Shown: piece after piece, positions 42,453 through 45,526 of the stretch
Position numbering within the stretch: position 1 is the first letter of the stretch
Layout: each line of letters starts with the position of its first letter
Assembly: GCA_023249635.1 (NCBI GenBank)
Contig: JAHFCH010000024.1
Span: 1-45,526, forward strand
Reading direction: 5' to 3'
Length of the DNA stretch: 45,526 nt
From: Fibrobacterota bacterium
GTDB lineage: Bacteria > Fibrobacterota > Fibrobacteria > UBA11236
Notes under the pieces: generated by a model
Database searches by the model: none
The model's input: the letters and a program-made list of their open reading frames with translations, nothing else
What the model was told of the DNA's origin: nothing
Program-made: the position numbers and the translations under genes

Positions 42453-43859
42453 ATGCTTTCGTTTTTCCGTTTCGCGCGCCGCGCTGCCGTAACCGCCCTG
42501 TTACCTCTTTGCCTTCCCGCGGCTCTTCGCGCCCTGCCGGCCGATTTCGAGCGGGTCACCGTGGTATCCGGCCTCAATTTCCCGCAATGCATGAAGTTCG
42601 CCCCGGACGGCCGCCTGTTCCTGGGCATGCACGGCAAAGGCGAAATAGCCATCGTGAAGGAAGGCAAGCTCCTGGCGACTCCCTTCGCCAAGGTTCCCAT
42701 CAACATCAACCAGCGCGAGAACATCATCGGCCTGGCGGTAGATCCCGAATTCGCGAAGACCGGTCACGTGTACCTGTTCTACTATGCCGACGTAGGCGGA
42801 TCCAAGCGCATGCGCATCAGCCGATTCCAAGGCTCCGCCGCCAACCCGGACGTCTCGGACGGGACCGAGACCGTGATCCTCGACAGCATCTTCGTTGGCG
42901 TATATACGGGCGGCGCTACCTTCTTCGGCGCGGACGGGATGCTCTACGCGGCCACCGGGCACGGCGCCTCACAGGACTCCACCAACCTCGAAGGCAAGCT
43001 CATCCGCATCGACGCGCGGCATTGGCCCGACATCATCCCCAAGGACAATCCCTTCGTGGGACGGCCGCGCTGGCGCCCCGAGATCTGGGCGTTGGGATTC
43101 CGCGAACCCTTCACCGGGGCCGCCGACCCCGTCACCGGGCGCATCGTGGTCAACGACGTGGGCGAAAGCTTCGCCGAAGAGCTGGACCTGATCCAAAAGG
43201 GCGGCAACTACGGGTTCCCGATTTGCGAAGGCAATTGCGCCAAGCCCGGGATGGCCAATCCCTGGCAGGAGCTGCGGGCCGCGGATCCCCTCGGCCGCTA
43301 CAACGTGGTCACCGGCGGCGCTTTCTACCGGGGCGGGAAATATCCCCCGGAATACAACGGCGCCTATTTCTTCGGCGACCATGGCAAGCAGAAGATCCAC
43401 GTGAAGCGGGGGGACGACAGCGCCCAGGTATTCGACAGCTACAACCTGGCCCAGTACATCCAGTTCGACGTGAATCCCGTCGACGGACTGCTGTATATGC
43501 TGGACATCCGCAATACCGGTAATTCCACGGTGCAACGCCTGGACTACAAGGGCCAGGTGGGCTTGGCGCCTTCCGGACCGGCGCCGGGGATGCGCGGCCG
43601 CCTGGGGCCGGAGTTTGCCACCGCGGCCGGACGCTGCGCGGGTTTCCGTTTCCTGTTGGGAGAGGATCCGGTACGCGAGGCGCGCGTGGTCGTGATGGAT
43701 GTGGCCGGGCACGTTGTCGCCGATGAGCGGGGCGCAGGCAGGAGCGGCCTGGAATTGGGCGCGGGCGGGTGGCCCACGGGTACTTACGCCTACGCCTTGT
43801 CGGGAATTTCCGCGGAGGGACGGGCCTTCGCGAAACGGGGACTGCTCCACCGCCAATAA
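42453..43859 (+). CDS. Secreted PQQ-dependent sugar dehydrogenase-like protein with type IX-like C-terminal domain
   Basis: The 468-residue product has a signal peptide (AAVTALLPLCLPAALRALPA, residues 10-30). A six-bladed beta-propeller of the soluble glucose/sorbosone dehydrogenase family follows (about 32-365), with VSGLNFPQCMKFAPDGRLFL, GLAVDPEFAKTGHVYLFYYA, and GGATFFGADGMLYAATGHGA. These enzymes oxidise aldoses at C1 with PQQ. The last about 80 residues form a separate beta domain (ARVVVMDVAGHVVADERG, WPTGTYAYALSG, FAKRGLLHRQ) closely resembling type IX secretion signals. This suggests export across the outer membrane and surface retention. PQQ-binding residues were not verified. No PQQ synthesis gene is in the window. 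Confidence 0.82.
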   Translation: MLSFFRFARRAAVTALLPLCLPAALRALPADFERVTVVSGLNFPQCMKFAPDGRLFLGMHGKGEIAIVKEGKLLATPFAKVPININQRENIIGLAVDPEFAKTGHVYLFYYADVGGSKRMRISRFQGSAANPDVSDGTETVILDSIFVGVYTGGATFFGADGMLYAATGHGASQDSTNLEGKLIRIDARHWPDIIPKDNPFVGRPRWRPEIWALGFREPFTGAADPVTGRIVVNDVGESFAEELDLIQKGGNYGFPICEGNCAKPGMANPWQELRAADPLGRYNVVTGGAFYRGGKYPPEYNGAYFFGDHGKQKIHVKRGDDSAQVFDSYNLAQYIQFDVNPVDGLLYMLDIRNTGNSTVQRLDYKGQVGLAPSGPAPGMRGRLGPEFATAAGRCAGFRFLLGEDPVREARVVVMDVAGHVVADERGAGRSGLELGAGGWPTGTYAYALSGISAEGRAFAKRGLLHRQ

Positions 43860-43888
43860 AAAAGCGAGGCCGCTTACGCGACCTCGCT
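43856..43888 (-). terminator. Intrinsic terminator of xylA
   Basis: On the minus strand AGCGAGGTCGC pairs with GCGGCCTCGCT (11 bp with one G-U) around GTAA, followed by a run of six T. It lies just after the xylA stop and overlaps the end of the convergent dehydrogenase gene. Confidence 0.9.
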
Positions 43889-43916
43889 CCCCTCCAGCCC
43901 GGACCCTAAGGGTTAC

Positions 43917-45233
43917 TCAGAGATAACGATTGACCAGATTCTCGAGGGCTTCCTGGCGTCCCGAGCGGTGCTTGGGGTCCAGGTTCTGCGCCATCGCCAA
44001 GTCACCCAGCTCGGCCAGGGACTTCTTGCCCGAGAGGATGCCGCGGCCCAGATCGCTGTGCCAGCCGGCATAGCGTTCATCGAGCTTCTTCTGCAGGGCT
44101 CCGTCCTTGATCATCTTTTCCGCGATGATCAGGCCCCGGGCCAACACGTCCATGCCGCCGATATGGGCATGGAACAGATCCTCGGCATCGATGCTCTGGC
44201 GGCGCAGCTTGGCGTCGAAGTTCATGCCGCCGGAGGTGAATCCCCCGCCTTGCAGCAAGGTATACAGCATCAGGGCCGTAGCCGGCACGTCGTTGGGGAA
44301 TTGGTCGGTATCCCATCCCAACTGCTCGTCGCCGCGATTGATGTCCAGGCTGCCGAACACGTCGTTGGCCAATGCGTAGCCCACTTCGTGCTGGAAGGTA
44401 TGCCCGGAAAGGATGGCGTGGTTGGCTTCGATGTTCACCTTGAACTCCTTCTCCAGGCCGTGGCGCTGGAGAAAGGCGTAGACGGTGGCGGTATCGAAGT
44501 CGTACTGGTGCTTGGTGGGTTCCTTGGGCTTGGGCTCAATCAGCAGAAGGCCCTTGAAGCCGATTTTGTGCTTGTAATCCGCGACCATGGAAAGGAAGCG
44601 GCCCAGTTGATCGCCTTCGCGCTTCAGGTCGGTATTCAACAAGGTCTCGTAGCCTTCGCGGCCGCCCCACAGCACGTAGTTCTCGCCCTTGAGGCGTACG
44701 GTGGCGTCCATGGCCTTGCGCACGCAGGAGGCGGCGTAGGCGAAGACTTCGGGATCGGGATTGGTGGCGGCGCCGCTCATGAAGCGCGGATTGCTGAACA
44801 GGTTGGCGGTGCCCCACAGCAGCTTGACGCCGGTGCGGGCCATTTCCTTCTCAGCCTCGCCCACCAGGATGTCCAGGTTGTTATGGCTTTCCTTAAGGTT
44901 TGCGCCCTCCGGAGCCATATCGCGATCGTGGAAGGTATAGAACGGAACCCCGAGCTTGGAGAAGAAGTCGAAGGCATTGGCCAGCTTCAGCTTCGCGGCC
45001 TCGATGGAGGTCGGGTTCTTGTGCCACGGCCGGTCGAAAGTACCCGCGCCGAATACGTCCGCGCCATTCCAGGCGAAGGTATGCCAATAGCAGGCGGCGC
45101 AGCGCAGCTGATCTTCCATGCGCTTGCCCAGTACCATGCGGTTCTTGTCGTAATACCGGAACGCGAGAGGATTCTCGCTCTCCGGTCCCTCGAAGCGTAT
45201 GCCCGGGATGTCCTTGAAATAAGTGTCTGCCAT
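43917..45233 (-). CDS. xylA: Xylose isomerase
   Basis: The product has 438 residues from the ATG at 45231-45233, with AGGAAG about 5 bases upstream; this matches the usual length of about 440. Active-site features are FHDRD at 101-105 (His102), [12 protein letters not shown], the metal ligands in [18 protein letters not shown], and [16 protein letters not shown]. It is the class II (longer) type, with the extended N-terminus. It converts D-xylose to D-xylulose in the cytoplasm. It lies 63 bases downstream of xylB on the same strand, with no terminator between, so the two form a xylBA operon. Confidence 0.97.
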   Translation of the reverse strand: MADTYFKDIPGIRFEGPESENPLAFRYYDKNRMVLGKRMEDQLRCAACYWHTFAWNGADVFGAGTFDRPWHKNPTSIEAAKLKLANAFDFFSKLGVPFYTFHDRDMAPEGANLKESHNNLDILVGEAEKEMARTGVKLLWGTANLFSNPRFMSGAATNPDPEVFAYAASCVRKAMDATVRLKGENYVLWGGREGYETLLNTDLKREGDQLGRFLSMVADYKHKIGFKGLLLIEPKPKEPTKHQYDFDTATVYAFLQRHGLEKEFKVNIEANHAILSGHTFQHEVGYALANDVFGSLDINRGDEQLGWDTDQFPNDVPATALMLYTLLQGGGFTSGGMNFDAKLRRQSIDAEDLFHAHIGGMDVLARGLIIAEKMIKDGALQKKLDERYAGWHSDLGRGILSGKKSLAELGDLAMAQNLDPKHRSGRQEALENLVNRYL

Positions 45234-45296
45234 TCGGTCTTCCTTTCGAAATTCGCCGGGCCGCAACGGCCCCCCACCCTCAATCGTTGTTCGCCT

Positions 45297-45526
45297 TCAA
45301 ACCTTGGCGCCGAAGCGCGGCTTGAGATCCTGGTACAGCTGGCGATACAGCGCCAGCTTGCCTTCGTAGCGCGCGGACCATTTGGCCTCGGGCCCCACGG
45401 AATAGTCTACCGCCGGGGCGGTACATACGTCCGCCGGCTTCTCGTTGGTCAATGCGATGCGCGCCAGGCGCGCGGCGCCATAGGCAGGTCCCGATTCCCC
45501 GCCCTTGCGGTACAGCAGCGGACGCT
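45297..45526 (-). CDS. xylB: Xylulokinase, C-terminal fragment (5' end outside window)
   Basis: The minus strand is open from the window edge to a TGA at 45297-45299, giving the last 75 or so residues. The segment SGPAYGAARLARIAL followed by a charged helix and LYRQLYQDLKPRFG is typical of the C-terminal end of FGGY-family xylulokinases (the GAA.LA segment lies in the second ATPase lobe). It would phosphorylate D-xylulose made by the adjacent XylA. The catalytic N-terminal part is not in the window, so glycerol- or gluconokinase identity is excluded mainly by context. Confidence 0.85.
   Translation of the reverse strand, partial: RPLLYRKGGESGPAYGAARLARIALTNEKPADVCTAPAVDYSVGPEAKWSARYEGKLALYRQLYQDLKPRFGAKV

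Overview
This is a GC-rich bacterial chromosome segment of 45.5 kb, densely packed with genes on both strands. The gene content suggests a free-living, plant-polymer-using member of the FCB group, most likely Fibrobacterota. The evidence is a PPi-dependent phosphofructokinase, two gingipain/PorU-like C25 peptidases ending in FlgD-like secretion domains, a secreted sugar dehydrogenase with a type IX-like C-terminal domain, an AgmX/TonB-type C-terminal domain, a pectate lyase, and xylose isomerase next to xylulokinase. The phylum assignment is inference; no rRNA gene is present to confirm it.

Layout. 1-414: 3' end of pfp. 415-1243: the only long gene-free stretch, holding a large inverted repeat with nested hairpins, then a clear sigma70-type promoter for nrdR. 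1747-5142: a small Cys-rich protein, a degenerate SGNH-like protein, tRNA-Met, a lipoprotein and a pectate lyase that converges on it. 5230-13820: two tandem giant C25 peptidases. 13915-17525: sppA, a LysM lytic transglycosylase and a tiny acidic protein. 17705-27408: a tightly packed seven-gene minus-strand operon (TPR protein, FlgN-like small protein, NtrB-like kinase, NtrC-like activator, second kinase with receiver-like ends, GGDEF protein, TPR/TonB-C protein). It starts at a promoter with a perfect TATAAT box and ends at a hairpin terminator. 27546-29572: serA and an AMIN-like envelope protein. 29717-33742: an Fe(III)-type ABC importer (binding protein, ATPase, fused permease). 33786-39194: pcm, two GT2 glycosyltransferases, a methyltransferase, an unknown exported protein and a HAD protein. 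39248-43859: an MMPL/RND-type exporter, a small predicted outer-membrane protein and the PQQ-type sugar dehydrogenase. 43917-45526: xylA and the end of xylB.

How the parts fit. The pectate lyase, xylBA and pfp point to plant cell-wall sugar use. The C25 proteins and the type IX-like C-terminal domains point to surface secretion. The seven-gene operon looks like a complete signalling unit: sensing, sigma54 activation, possible c-di-GMP output, and a periplasm-spanning TPR/TonB-like protein. It is the best candidate here for an undescribed system. Its target process (motility, envelope assembly or secretion) cannot be decided from sequence alone.
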